A stretch of 31,048 bases of DNA from Pseudomonadota bacterium (GCA_030610915.1 JAUWQS010000001.1:1-31048); one strand, 5' to 3'. Positions 1 through 8,567 are shown, counted from the stretch's first letter. Notes: a model not told the origin generated them from the letters alone. Numbers and translations: made by a program.

Positions 1-135
1 GAACGAAAACTGTCTTTTTCGCCAATCTCTGCGTCAGATAAAAATTTTAATCCTCGAAATACTCAATGTATTCCTGCGGTTAAAATTTTGATCTTCCTTG
101 ACCTTGACGAAAAATCCTAGTTTTCGTTCAGACAC
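1..135. repeat. Palindromic MITE-like element, family 3 (long form, left edge cut)
   Basis: The window begins in an arm reading GAACGAAAACT. The opposite arm, AGTTTTCGTTCAGACAC, ends at 135, so the two form terminal inverted repeats. The interior is non-coding and contains the word AATCCTCGAAATA, also present in the family 2 element at 3443-3624. A short, arms-only relative lies at 9902-9942. The outer left end lies outside the window, so any target duplication cannot be seen. Confidence 0.6.
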
Positions 136-713
136 TATTTACTCTACACGGCCACAGGTTACGTTTTATAGTGGGTACGGGCGACTTCAGTCGCACGACA
201 GTGAAGGGCGTAAGTGTAATGAAAATATCAAAATGAAAAATTACAAAATGAAACGTCTTCTGCTTTCGATGCGCTGTATTGGAACTGATTCCACTGCATG
301 TTATCATTTTAAATTTTAATATTTGATGTCAACTGCCTCCCCTACCCATACAGTAATTATGTGGCATGGCCTCATCTTAAGTCAGGCAAAATTGCACAGT
401 ATATGTAGCGGAAGGCTTTAGGTAACTACTCAGGTGGATAGGCTGAAGGCTGAAGACTGTTAGGAAAAGCGCGAATATTGCACACCTTGAAGGTAATAAA
501 TAGCGGAAGGCATATGGCAGAAGCATGTAGCGGAAGGCTTCAGCCTTCCATGTGCTTCAGTCATACTGTGTTACGTGAATATGGAGACCTAAAGGTCTCC
601 GCTACTGTCCTCTGCTACACGGGATTCACTGCTAATATAGATTATGGAAGAACGGATGTCTACCCATAAAGTAGATATGGAGTTCACCGCTTCCACAGGA
701 AAGGAGAAGAAAA
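136..713. other. Gene-free, repeat-rich stretch
   Basis: I see no credible gene here. It holds small hairpins: GGAAGGCTTCAGCCTTCC near 532-549, GGAGACCTAAAGGTCTCC near 582-599, and a word GTAACTACTCAGGTGG at 422-437 followed by tandem GGCTGAA units. The section 422-470 recurs in inverted orientation at about 3391-3442. The short open frames here are repeat sequence with no recognisable protein pattern. Confidence 0.6.
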
Positions 714-1031
714 GTGGAAATAAGAGGAAAAAGAGGAGTAATTACTGACGGAGTTATTCTTATAGCGTTAGGGGTTCTGATCTTTCTGAACACTGCCAAT
801 ATCTATATTTTTAGCGAAAGCTGGCCACTCATGCTGATAGTTATCTCTGTATATGTCCTGGTTTGGAATATCTATAATACAGGTGGATGGGCTATAGGTG
901 TCGTTGGCATCATCTTTCTTGTAATAAGAAATTTTTATCCTGATCTGGACAAGATTGCTTCATATGTCATGCCGTTGTTGCTAATATTTCTTGGCGCTTA
1001 CATGTTGTTTAATCATTTCAAAAAGCGATAG
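714..1031 (+). CDS. Small membrane protein, DUF5668 / LiaI-LiaF-like transmembrane region
   Basis: This 105-residue protein starts at GTG, preceded about 5 nt upstream by AAAGGAGAAG, a good ribosome binding site. Four hydrophobic segments are visible at roughly residues 9-27, 35-55, 58-72 and 83-100, with a basic end (KKR). The pattern GVILIALGVLIFLN followed by WPLMLIVISVYVL fits the LiaI-LiaF-like transmembrane region (DUF5668). In characterised relatives such regions belong to cell-envelope stress sensors, but a stand-alone protein of this size has no defined function. It is isolated: the next gene is on the other strand and both flanks are repeat DNA. The family assignment is from pattern recognition; the membrane topology is firmer. 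Confidence 0.7.
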   Translation: MEIRGKRGVITDGVILIALGVLIFLNTANIYIFSESWPLMLIVISVYVLVWNIYNTGGWAIGVVGIIFLVIRNFYPDLDKIASYVMPLLLIFLGAYMLFNHFKKR

Positions 1032-1094
1032 GCGGGACGGACGATAGGCATTTAGGCTGAAGGCTGAAGGAAAAACAACCTAATAGCCTTTAGC

Positions 1095-1772
1095 CTAAAC
1101 AACCTGATTCAAAACGACAAGAGCATCTACAATAATCGGCTTCCCATCCAGTATCTTCAATGGATTGACATCAATTTCCTTTATTTCATCAATCTCCATA
1201 CCGATGCGGCCGAGGGTAATCAGGATATCGGCAAGGGCCTCACGATCCACAGCGGGTTTTCCCCTGAAGGCGTCCAGTATTTTTTTGGCCTTGATTTCAC
1301 TCATCATATCCATGGCATCCCATCTGCTCAAAGGCGCCACCCTGAATACAACATCCTCTAATATCTCGGTAAATATTCCTCCCAGGCCGAACATAACACA
1401 TGGCCCAAACTGTGGATCGCGTGTTAGTCCCGCTACCAGTTCACGCTCTCCTTTTACCATTTGTTGAATCAGTATCTCCTTTACGGGGGCCTCAGTGCGC
1501 GAAGTCATGTTTTTGAATGCTGTGCGAATATCCTTCTCGTCTCTCATGTCCAGGGCAATCAAATCTAATTCAGTCTTGTGACTGAACTCCTCTCCGGATG
1601 CCTTGAGCGCCACCGGATAACCGATCTTTAAAGCGGCTGCGACTGCTTCTTCCTCGGTGGCGGCCACCTCTTCATTGGTAATCGTGATCCCGTATTCAGA
1701 TAGAAATTGCTTTGACTCGTACTCGGATAACGTTTTAGCACCTCTCTTTACGGCTTCTTCAATAAGCTTCAT
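1095..1772 (-). CDS. Acetate/acyl--CoA ligase (ADP-forming), beta subunit (ATP-grasp)
   Basis: At 225 residues this matches the beta subunit of two-subunit ADP-forming acyl-CoA synthetases (ACD), a single ATP-grasp domain. These enzymes convert acyl-CoA, ADP and phosphate to acid, CoA and ATP, so they conserve energy in fermentation or syntrophy. His65 in SHKTELD sits where the known second phosphohistidine of ACD beta subunits lies (LHKSD-type motif). GLGGIFTEILEDVVFRVAPL and the final EIDVNPL are typical ATP-grasp signatures. Its ATG follows the TAA of the alpha gene with no gap, so the two are translationally coupled. Substrate (acetyl, branched or aryl) cannot be read from sequence. Confidence 0.9.
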   Translation of the reverse strand: MKLIEEAVKRGAKTLSEYESKQFLSEYGITITNEEVAATEEEAVAAALKIGYPVALKASGEEFSHKTELDLIALDMRDEKDIRTAFKNMTSRTEAPVKEILIQQMVKGERELVAGLTRDPQFGPCVMFGLGGIFTEILEDVVFRVAPLSRWDAMDMMSEIKAKKILDAFRGKPAVDREALADILITLGRIGMEIDEIKEIDVNPLKILDGKPIIVDALVVLNQVV

Positions 1773-3182
1773 TTAATCCCCCATTATATTCAGATGAGCA
1801 AGTTTATGATCTCTTCCCCGCCAGTAGTCCCCTAACATCCGGAGCGCCCGGATACTTTCATGAGGATCATTGAATACAGGAAAGGTTCTCGATTTTTTAG
1901 ATTTCTCGATAATGTGCCCCTCCGCAATTAAATTAAGAGCTATGGGTTTTCCCATTCGCCTGCATATGTTTTCAATCTCTTGCAGTATCACTTCAATGGT
2001 GTCAACTTCAACATTGATTGCACGAGCTATATTATCATCATATACAAGAGATAAGATAATTCCGTCAATGTAATCGAGTGAAAGACAATATTCAAAGGTT
2101 TCCATTATAGCCTTGGCGTTATATATGTCTCCGAGATCCAGGGGATTTCCCATTCGAATCACCCCGGCTCTGCGCAAGGTTTCCATCTTATTCAGGAATT
2201 GCTGTGGCAACGCCGGACATTCAAACCCGTATTTCTCGCAGAGATCACCTAAAATTACGGCAAAACCTCCTGATGGAGATATGGCCACCAGCCGGTTCCC
2301 TTTCAAGGGTGGAAGACTGAGAGCCTTGGCGCATACGGTCATATCATAAATACTCTCAACACGAATAATACCCGCCTGCTTCAATGCGCCCTCTACGATA
2401 CGATCATTATTTGAAAGTGCGGCAGTATGGGATTTTGCAATCACCGATGCTATCTGTCCTGTGTTGGATTTACAGATAACAACCGGCTTTTCTGATTTAC
2501 TCGCAAGTTTTATGAATTCTTTGCCATTATCAATACTTTCCAGGTACAAGTGTATCTGGTCGGTATCGTCATCATCAATCAGATATTTCAAAAAGTCGAT
2601 TTCATCCATATTCAGTTTATTGCCGGCGCTAATAACCTTTGAGAATCCGACGTGTTCCTCTGAAAAAAGGTATGCAACCTGTGTCGTTACTCCCCCGCTT
2701 TGCGAGATCACGCTCACCTTACCCTTTTTAAATGATCTCGGGTCAAGCATATTGAATGGAGTGCATAAACCCGAGTTGGTGCATATAGCCCCAATACAGT
2801 TCGGTCCCATAAATCGGATTCCGTATTGCCTCGCTACAGCCTGAATATCCTGTTCCGCCTGATTATCTACATCGTTAAATTCACTGAAACCGCCTGAAGA
2901 GATAATGGCGTGACATGTCCCTTTTCGGCCACAAACAGCCATTACATCAGATATAAATTTTGCCGGGATAAGGATTACGGCAAGATCGATGCCATAGGGC
3001 AGGGACTCAGCGTCCGTAATAATTTCACGTCCATAGACAGTGCCTGGTTTTCTGCCGACAGGATATATATCTCCTTTGAAGTCGGCCAGTTGACAATGCA
3101 AGACTATGTTTTTCCCAAGGTTTTCAGGGCTGTCCGCCACCCCAAAAACTGCAATGCTTTTCGGATAAAAAAATTGTCTCAT
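1773..3182 (-). CDS. Acetate/acyl--CoA ligase (ADP-forming), alpha subunit
   Basis: This 469-residue protein has an N-terminal CoA-binding Rossmann domain (SIAVFGVADSPENLGKNI, about residues 9-26) followed by succinyl-CoA-synthetase-like domains. SVISQSGGVTTQ and the phosphohistidine motif KSHTAALS are present; His252 is the likely phosphorylated residue, close to the position of the active His in archaeal ACD alpha subunits. The length fits the alpha chain of the alpha2beta2 type rather than the roughly 700-residue fused type. The start at 3182 is supported by the purine-rich GAGGAGAGGA about 11 nt upstream. It forms a two-gene operon with the beta subunit. Cytoplasmic role: substrate-level ATP formation from an acyl-CoA, or the reverse activation. 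Confidence 0.9.
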   Translation of the reverse strand: MRQFFYPKSIAVFGVADSPENLGKNIVLHCQLADFKGDIYPVGRKPGTVYGREIITDAESLPYGIDLAVILIPAKFISDVMAVCGRKGTCHAIISSGGFSEFNDVDNQAEQDIQAVARQYGIRFMGPNCIGAICTNSGLCTPFNMLDPRSFKKGKVSVISQSGGVTTQVAYLFSEEHVGFSKVISAGNKLNMDEIDFLKYLIDDDDTDQIHLYLESIDNGKEFIKLASKSEKPVVICKSNTGQIASVIAKSHTAALSNNDRIVEGALKQAGIIRVESIYDMTVCAKALSLPPLKGNRLVAISPSGGFAVILGDLCEKYGFECPALPQQFLNKMETLRRAGVIRMGNPLDLGDIYNAKAIMETFEYCLSLDYIDGIILSLVYDDNIARAINVEVDTIEVILQEIENICRRMGKPIALNLIAEGHIIEKSKKSRTFPVFNDPHESIRALRMLGDYWRGRDHKLAHLNIMGD

Positions 3183-3258
3183 TTCGGTTCTTTTCCTCTC
3201 CTCTCATTTTTCATGGTCCGCTCACCGCAGAGAACGCAGAGCTCGCCGAGAAACTATT

Positions 3259-3372
3259 GTATCAACTCAATAAATAGGGTGATTACATTTTTAAAATGTT
3301 GGTTTCGATCCACAACCACTTTTACATATTGTTCCTACGAACTGGATTTACCCTTATTTATTGAGCTGATAC
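3259..3372. repeat. Palindromic element, family 1 (copy a)
   Basis: The left arm begins GTATCAACTCAATAAATAGG. The right arm is its near-perfect complement and ends TTTATTGAGCTGATAC. The 114-bp unit is non-coding. Related units with the same arm words lie at 4831-4922, 4930-5017 and 20598-20689. Confidence 0.65.
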
Positions 3373-3442
3373 CTTCAAAGTATGCAGTATTTCCGCTTTT
3401 CCTAACAGTCTTCAGCCTTCAGTCTAAGCCACCTGAGTAGTT

Positions 3443-3624
3443 AGGGTCTGTCAGGAAACAAGTGTCACATTTATGCATCTCATCTTCAGGCCATCTTTAG
3501 CCGATCCTCAATCGCAAAATCCTCGAAATAGCACAACTATTCCTTTGCTTTTGTTCAATCGTATCGACTAAATCTAACCTAAATCTGAGCGCCCAACAGT
3601 AACACCTATTCCCTGACAGACCCT
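3443..3624. repeat. MITE-like element, family 2 (long form) with 5-bp candidate target duplication
   Basis: Terminal inverted repeats of about 23 bp start AGGGTCTGTCAGG on both ends, with a few mismatches further in. The 182-bp unit is flanked by the direct repeat TAGTT (3438-3442 and 3625-3629). The right TAGTT overlaps the hemW stop codon (3629-3631) by one base. There is no internal reading frame of note. A 47-bp relative lies at 19193-19239. Confidence 0.65.
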
Positions 3625-3628
3625 TAGT

Positions 3629-4768
3629 TCATATCAGAGAAAGGCTGTCCGCCACTGCAAGACCGGATAGTGTGGGGCGCAGACAGCCATTTTGAATGGC
3701 AACCAGGCCTTCTTCCTGAAGTTTTTTCAGCGCCTCTTCCTTTTGAGCGATAAGATCACAGTTATATCGTTCGGCAAATTTACTGATGTTGATGCCCCTC
3801 TTCGTGCGGAGACCGAGGCACAGAGCTTCTAATTGCAGTTGCTCCATCGTCAGAGATTCCATCTCTTGAACGGGTGGTTTTCCTGCCTCGATATCTGCGA
3901 TGTATTTCTCAAGCGATCTGTGATTCCACCAGCGTTGACCCTTTACAAAAGAATGCGCGCCAGGACCGAGACCAAGATAGGGTGTATGGTTCCAGTACTT
4001 CTGATTATGCCGTGAGAAGAATCTCACATCTCTGGCAAAATTCGATACCTCATAGTGGATGTATCCGGCATCCTTGAGGATGCAGGCTGTCTTCATAAAA
4101 AAGTCGTATTGCAGATCATCTCCGGGAAGAGAAAAATCTCCTCTTTGGCGTCTTATTCCCAGTGAAGTATCTGCATCGAGGGTCAACTGATAACAGGACA
4201 GGTGTTCCGGGTGGAAGGAGACGGCCATGGACAGAGTATCCAACCATGATGCCATGTCCTGTCCCGGCACGCCGTAGATCAGGTCGAGTCCTATATTATC
4301 AAATCCGGCGCTGCGTGCGGTCTCTATGGCGTAGATTGCCTGGTCTTTTGTGTGTCTCCGTTCGAGAAATTCGAGCGCCTGCCGGTCGAAGGATTGAATG
4401 CCGATATTGAGGCGATTTACACCCAAATCCCGCAGCGCCTTGAGAAAGGAGATGTCCAGGTCTGCCGGATTGGCCTCGATGGTGATCTCGGTATTGGGCG
4501 GCAGGACAAAGATTTTCTCTATTTTTTGAAGTATATCCCGCAATTGCTGTACACCAAGAAGCGAGGGAGTGCCTCCCCCGATATAGACAGTGTCAAAGAT
4601 GCTGAATTTCCGGCTGTACATATCCATTTCTTTTAGGAGCGCCGCTAAGAAATCGGGAATACGAAAAAGAGATGTTACAGAGTAAAAATTACAGTAACCG
4701 CATCTGGTACGGCAAAAAGGAATGTGAATATAAAATCCGGCCGCATCCGGCGTGGTGGAATCTCTCAT
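3629..4768 (-). CDS. hemW: HemW, radical SAM heme chaperone / coproporphyrinogen III oxidase-like
   Basis: The 379-residue protein has the radical SAM motif at C19, C23 and C26 followed by N27-F28, i.e. CxxxCxxCxF. HemW proteins carry this form, whereas true HemN has a fourth Cys in the last position. GGGTPS (about residue 64), the SAM-binding stretch and a HemN C-terminal domain follow, and the length is normal for HemW. Characterised HemW binds heme and inserts it into respiratory enzymes. The ATG is preceded by GAAGGAAA at a suitable distance. It stands alone on the minus strand, separated from lepA by 858 bp of repeats; hemW near lepA is a common arrangement. Many databases mislabel this family as HemN. 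Confidence 0.9.
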   Translation of the reverse strand: MRDSTTPDAAGFYIHIPFCRTRCGYCNFYSVTSLFRIPDFLAALLKEMDMYSRKFSIFDTVYIGGGTPSLLGVQQLRDILQKIEKIFVLPPNTEITIEANPADLDISFLKALRDLGVNRLNIGIQSFDRQALEFLERRHTKDQAIYAIETARSAGFDNIGLDLIYGVPGQDMASWLDTLSMAVSFHPEHLSCYQLTLDADTSLGIRRQRGDFSLPGDDLQYDFFMKTACILKDAGYIHYEVSNFARDVRFFSRHNQKYWNHTPYLGLGPGAHSFVKGQRWWNHRSLEKYIADIEAGKPPVQEMESLTMEQLQLEALCLGLRTKRGINISKFAERYNCDLIAQKEEALKKLQEEGLVAIQNGCLRPTLSGLAVADSLSLI

Positions 4769-4830
4769 AACTTTTCCTTCTTGTAACTGTTTACCGCTGA
4801 GACCGCTGAGAACGCAGAGATGACAAAATG

Positions 4831-4922
4831 GTAACTTCTCAATAAATCAGGGTAGGGGAGGTTTTAACTTCCCGATGTGGGTGACTACGAGTCGCCCCTA
4901 CCCGAACTTATTGAGATATTAC
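4831..4922. repeat. Palindromic element, family 1 (copy b)
   Basis: This 92-bp unit is bounded by GTAACTTCTCAATAAATC and the complement-like TTATTGAGATATTAC. It is the same length as, and clearly similar to, the copy at 20598-20689, including the core AGGGTAGGGGAGGTTTTAAC. Confidence 0.65.
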
Positions 4923-4929
4923 GTATTTC

Positions 4930-5017
4930 GTATCAGTTCAATAAATAGGGGCAACCCAGGTTTTATATGCCACCATCTCCGGCGGGGTATAAAACCCCAC
5001 CCTACTTATTAATGTAA
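4930..5017. repeat. Palindromic element, family 1 (copy c, degenerate right arm)
   Basis: The left arm GTATCAGTTCAATAAATAGG matches the family. The right arm is only partly conserved (CTACTTATTAATG). The inner arms GGTTTTATATGCC and GGGGTATAAAACC can pair. Confidence 0.5.
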
Positions 5018-5037
5018 ATGCTAAATTTTAAGTAAGC

Positions 5038-5293
5038 GTTCACCGCAGAGAGCGCAGAGAAATTAGCCTTGTAAGCCAAGAGCTAAGATCGTTAAATTGT
5101 TGAGTCGTCGAGTAGTTGAGTGGTTCAAAGACATTCACCATTTAACCAACTAACCCGGAGATAAGCTGAAAGCAACACGTAATAACCCACAGTTAAGTAG
5201 CTACGCACGGACAAACAAGTTTGTCCATGCCACCCGCCCGCCAGTTAATCATAAGCTAATTGTTTTGCCGTCTCTGCGCTCTCTGCGGTGAAC
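5038..5293 (-). repeat. Family 5 composite repeat (copy a, inverted orientation)
   Basis: It is bounded by GTTCACCGCAGAGAGCGC and its complement GCTCTCTGCGGTGAAC. The inside contains a hairpin ACAAACAAGTTTGT and the words AACTAACCCGG and AATCATAAGCTAATTG. Copies in the opposite orientation lie at 9842-10080 and 13689-13970 with the internal words in the same order. Non-coding, 256 bp. Confidence 0.65.
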
Positions 5294-5307
5294 GGATACA
5301 ATTTTAA

Positions 5308-5486
5308 GTAACTACTCAGGTAGATAGAAATTTTATAACATATTGAATTGTAATCGTTTATTTATTTTGCGCTGCAAAAAATCGCATAAAATTAGTGATT
5401 TCTGGTCAGCTATCAGACCTTAAAACACTATATGTTGTGCAAACCGATAAACAAAACCACATCATATTGTACCTGAGTAGTTACAA
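5308..5486. repeat. Element with perfect 15-bp inverted ends, family 4
   Basis: GTAACTACTCAGGTA at 5308-5322 is exactly complemented by TACCTGAGTAGTTAC at 5472-5486. The 149-bp interior is AT rich and non-coding. The same end word appears at 422, 3429 (inverted), 7884 (inverted, degenerate), 8827 (degenerate) and about 9942. Confidence 0.6.
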
Positions 5487-5626
5487 TTTTAAAATGAAAA
5501 ACGTAAAATGAAAAAACACCCTGCATTTCTCATTTTAGTATTTGCATTTTAGTATTCTCATTTTCCCCTCGTTCCCAAGTTTCTCTGCGCTCTCTGCGAG
5601 CTCTGCGGTGAAAGCTCACTCCCTTT

Positions 5627-7423
5627 TTAACTGTGCCCCGTTTTAAGCACTGCAAGAAAAGCGCTTTGTGGAATGGATACCGATCCAACCATCTTCATCC
5701 TTTTTTTGCCCTTTTTCTGTTTCTCTAAGAGCTTTCGTTTACGGGTGATGTCGCCGCCGTAACACTTCGCGGTTACATCCTTGCGGAAGGGCGGGATGGT
5801 GGTTCGCGAAATTATTTCCCGGCCTATGGCGCCCTGGATGGCGATCTTAAACATCTGCCTGGGGATCTCCTCCTTTAATCTTTCGCAGGACATAAGGCCG
5901 CGTGCGCGCGCGCCGTCCCTGTGTACGATCTGCGAGAGGGCATCCACCTTCTCGCCATTGACCAGGATGTCCAACAGGACAAGAGAGCTTTCCCTGTAAT
6001 CGATGACATCATAATCGAACGAGCCATATCCCTGTGTTACGGTCTTGAAACGATCGTAAAAGTCATAGATGACTTCGGCGAGAGGCAGCTCAGAGGTAAA
6101 TTCAACGCGACCGGGACTTGTGTAACTGAGTGTTGAATTGACACCCCGCTTTTCCTTGCAAATCTTTATGACCGAGCCAAGACCCCTTTCCGGCATCATC
6201 ATGGTGCCCCGGATATATGGTTCTTCTGCTTTTATTATTGAACCTTGATCGGGATAATTGGCAGGGTTGTCTATATCCAGTACCCTGCCATCCGTCAGTG
6301 TAAACCGATAGCGGACACTGGGCACCGATAGAATGAGAGAAAGGTCATATTCCCTTTCCAGCCTCTCCTGCACCACATCAAGATGGAGGAGACCGAGAAA
6401 TCCACATCGAAATCCCTGTCCCAGAGCGACCGAAGAATCCTTTTGATAAACAAAGGAGGCGTCATTGAGTGTGTATTTTTCCATTGCAACTGCCAGGTCT
6501 TCATAGTCATCCGAGGCTATGGGATATATGGAGGCAAATACAACAGGCTTGACTTCCTTGAAACCTGGAAGAGGGGCGTCACGCGGCTTTTTGTCATGGG
6601 TTATGGTATCTCCATTATGTACATCCGAGACCGTCTTGACACCGGCGATAATATATCCCACCTCACCAGCGGAAAGTTTTCCCGCTTTTTTCCTGAAGAG
6701 CGAAAAAAGCCCGACCTCTTCAACTTTATGGACTGCGTTGTTCGACATAAACCGTATAGAATCGCCCTTTTTAACTGTTCCGTCAAAGAGACGGCAATAG
6801 ATCACAGTGCCGCGAAAGGGATCATACTTGGCGTCGAAGATAAGGGCTGCCAGCGGCGCCGCAGGATCGCCCTTCGGAGGCGGAATTCTTTGCACAACCG
6901 CCTCCAGAATGTCTTCGATGCCGATCCCCTCCTTGGCTGAACATCTCAGGTGGCTGGAGGGATCCAGTCCCAACTCGGAGTCTATCTGCTCAACAACCCG
7001 TTCCACATCTGCCGAGGGGAGATCGATCTTATTAATGACGGGAATAATTTCCAGGTCATTTTCCATGGCGAGATAGAGGTTGGCAACAGTCTGAGCCTGC
7101 ACACCCTGAGAGGCGTCGATCAAAAGGAGAGCGCCTTCGCAGGAAGAGAGAGAGCGTGAAACCTCGTAAGAAAAGTCAACATGCCCCGGAGTATCGATCA
7201 GATTGAGGATATAATCCTTTCCATCCCTGGCGTGGTAGGGAAGGGCGATCGCCTGGCTCTTTATGGTTATCCCCCGCTCACGCTCGATGTCCATATTATC
7301 CAGTATCTGATCTTTGAAATCCCGATCGTCGATGATGCCGGTGTACTGGATCAGCCGATCGGCAAGTGTGGATTTGCCGTGATCGATGTGGGCAATTATG
7401 CTGAAATTGCGTATATTTTTCAT
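5627..7423 (-). CDS. lepA: Elongation factor 4 (LepA), back-translocating GTPase
   Basis: At 598 residues this has the usual LepA length. The GTPase motifs are all visible: P-loop AHIDHGKST (residues 11-19), the RGITI switch, DTPGHVDF and NKIDLP. The C-terminal LepA-specific part includes RRKLLEKQKKGKKRMK-like basic sequence (KRKLLEKQKKGKKRMK) that contacts the ribosome. EF4 binds the 70S ribosome and influences translocation and initiation under ionic stress. The start fits the conserved MKNIRNFSIIAH beginning; no clear Shine-Dalgarno is seen. It is flanked on both sides by repeat-filled gaps and is probably transcribed alone. Confidence 0.97.
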   Translation of the reverse strand: MKNIRNFSIIAHIDHGKSTLADRLIQYTGIIDDRDFKDQILDNMDIERERGITIKSQAIALPYHARDGKDYILNLIDTPGHVDFSYEVSRSLSSCEGALLLIDASQGVQAQTVANLYLAMENDLEIIPVINKIDLPSADVERVVEQIDSELGLDPSSHLRCSAKEGIGIEDILEAVVQRIPPPKGDPAAPLAALIFDAKYDPFRGTVIYCRLFDGTVKKGDSIRFMSNNAVHKVEEVGLFSLFRKKAGKLSAGEVGYIIAGVKTVSDVHNGDTITHDKKPRDAPLPGFKEVKPVVFASIYPIASDDYEDLAVAMEKYTLNDASFVYQKDSSVALGQGFRCGFLGLLHLDVVQERLEREYDLSLILSVPSVRYRFTLTDGRVLDIDNPANYPDQGSIIKAEEPYIRGTMMMPERGLGSVIKICKEKRGVNSTLSYTSPGRVEFTSELPLAEVIYDFYDRFKTVTQGYGSFDYDVIDYRESSLVLLDILVNGEKVDALSQIVHRDGARARGLMSCERLKEEIPRQMFKIAIQGAIGREIISRTTIPPFRKDVTAKCYGGDITRKRKLLEKQKKGKKRMKMVGSVSIPQSAFLAVLKTGHS

Positions 7424-7892
7424 AGTTTGATTGAGTGGTCGAGGGGGAAAAAATTACAAAAAATTCAGCATCAAAGCTGAAAGTTCAAAGGGGGAAAGGA
7501 CTTAAGCATCTTGGTTTTCAATCTTTCACCTTTCAGTTTGGGTAGTTGCGCACGGACAAACGATACCGGATCAAAGTCCGGCACATGGTTTGTCCATGCC
7601 ACCCGCCTTTGAGCTTCAATCTTTCAGCTTCGAGCTTTCAATAGCCTACTTGCTTGAATAATAACAACCACTTAACCACTCGACTAATTCCTTTCGTAAG
7701 CTCGCCTCATCTCACCAAATTTCTAATTTCAAGTTTCAAGCAATAAAAGCCTTCCTAAATGTTTCAGGAAGGCTTTTATACAGAGGCCTGCCCCCACTTC
7801 TTTCTACGTAATTATTCGGTTGTCGGGTTCAAGATCGATCGTTTTTTAGTTAGCCACTGAACCGTGAACCCCTGAACCTTGAACCTGAGCAG
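7424..7892. other. Gap between adk and lepA with heptad words, hairpin and adk terminator
   Basis: No gene is visible in these 469 bp. Seven-base words of the GAAAGTTC/GAACCTT type occupy about 7470-7500, 7600-7640 and 7855-7888. A fragment of the family 5 repeat (about 7551-7604) contains the hairpin CCGGATCAAAGTCCGG. The adk terminator sits at 7743-7779. Confidence 0.6.
7743..7779 (-). terminator. Rho-independent terminator, probably of adk
   Basis: ATAAAAGCCTTCCT (7743-7756) and AGGAAGGCTTTTAT (7766-7779) form a perfect 14-bp stem with a 9-nt loop. On either strand the stem ends in a run of T, so it can work in both directions. It lies about 115 bp downstream of the adk stop codon on the minus strand. 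Confidence 0.75.
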
Positions 7893-8567
7893 TTACAATT
7901 TGCCAAGTAGCTCCTCAGAGACCTCTTTGACTCCCGGCAGGCCGTCCACTCCGATAACATCAATCTCATCCTTTGCCTTAAAGAAGTTGATCGCTGCCAC
8001 TGTTCCTGTCTCTGTGTCGTAGTAGATGTTGTGTCTCTTGTCTATAGCGGTCTCATCCTGATCATCATCACGGGCTGTAAGCTCCCCGCCGCACACCTGG
8101 CAGACAGGCTTTCCGTCCTTTTCAGCCGGTTTGATCGCATCTATATAAATATTGTTCGGATGGTTATTATCGTTGCCGCAGAGTCTTCTTCCCATGATAC
8201 GATTCTTTGAGGTTTCTCTGTCCAGAAGGATTTCTATCACATAGTCCAACTTCATGTTTTCCTTTTGTATAGCTTCATACATGGCCTGGGCCTGGGTGAG
8301 ATTTCGCGGAAAACCATCGAGAAGCCAGCCATCTTTGCAGTCATCCTCTTTGAGACGATTCAGGATCATGGGAATAGTGACATCATCGGGAACCAGTTCT
8401 CCTCTGTCGATATATCCCTTTGCCTTAGCTCCCAATTCAGTACCCTGTGAGATGTTTTGTCTGAAGATCACCCCTGTCTCTATGTGGGGCGTCCGGTATT
8501 TTTTCTGAACAATAGCGCCCTGTGTGCCTTTGCCGCTTCCATTAGGTCCAAAAATGAGAATATTCAT
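7893..8567 (-). CDS. adk: Adenylate kinase
   Basis: The 224-residue protein contains the P-loop GPNGSGKGTQ (residues 7-16), the AMP-binding HIETG and DGFPRN motifs, and a long LID region (from GRRLCGND to RHNIYYD). The LID carries CQVCGG plus an upstream CGND, so it may bind zinc, though only three of the four canonical Cys are present. It catalyses ATP + AMP = 2 ADP in the cytoplasm, which matters here because AMP-forming acyl-CoA ligases produce AMP. The P-loop has Asn where Pro is commonest (GAPG). AAAGGAGAT upstream of the ATG supports the start. It is divergent from rplU and is followed by a strong terminator. Confidence 0.93.
   Translation of the reverse strand: MNILIFGPNGSGKGTQGAIVQKKYRTPHIETGVIFRQNISQGTELGAKAKGYIDRGELVPDDVTIPMILNRLKEDDCKDGWLLDGFPRNLTQAQAMYEAIQKENMKLDYVIEILLDRETSKNRIMGRRLCGNDNNHPNNIYIDAIKPAEKDGKPVCQVCGGELTARDDDQDETAIDKRHNIYYDTETGTVAAINFFKAKDEIDVIGVDGLPGVKEVSEELLGKL

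Larger units (their letters stand above)
3183..3628. other. Gap between acyl-CoA ligase operon and hemW, filled with repeats
   Basis: The 446-bp gap contains no gene. From left to right it holds a CACCGCAGAG-type word (about 3222-3250), a palindromic element (3259-3372), an inverted copy of the 422-470 sequence (3391-3442), and a MITE-like element (3443-3624) that ends five bases before the hemW stop codon. Confidence 0.7.
4769..5626. other. 858-bp gene-free gap between hemW and lepA, built from repeats
   Basis: I find no gene. The stretch is a series of elements: a CACCGCTGAG-type word (4789-4825), two family 1 palindromes (4831-4922 and 4930-5017), a family 5 composite repeat (5038-5293), a unit with 15-bp inverted ends (5308-5486), and a short AT-rich section ending in an inverted CTGCGGTGAA word (5579-5616). 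Confidence 0.65.

Noticed and set aside
3300..3320. tRNA-like T-arm word (GGTTTCGATCCAC)
   Set aside because: No acceptor, D or anticodon arms can be placed around it; it lies inside a palindromic repeat.
2910..3440. 176-codon plus-strand frame spanning the acyl-CoA ligase alpha start and the following gap
   Set aside because: It overlaps the ligase gene antisense and then runs through repeat DNA; composition is not protein-like.
3629..4768. Annotation as oxygen-independent coproporphyrinogen oxidase HemN
   Set aside because: The motif is CxxxCxxCxF without the fourth Cys of HemN, and the length fits HemW.
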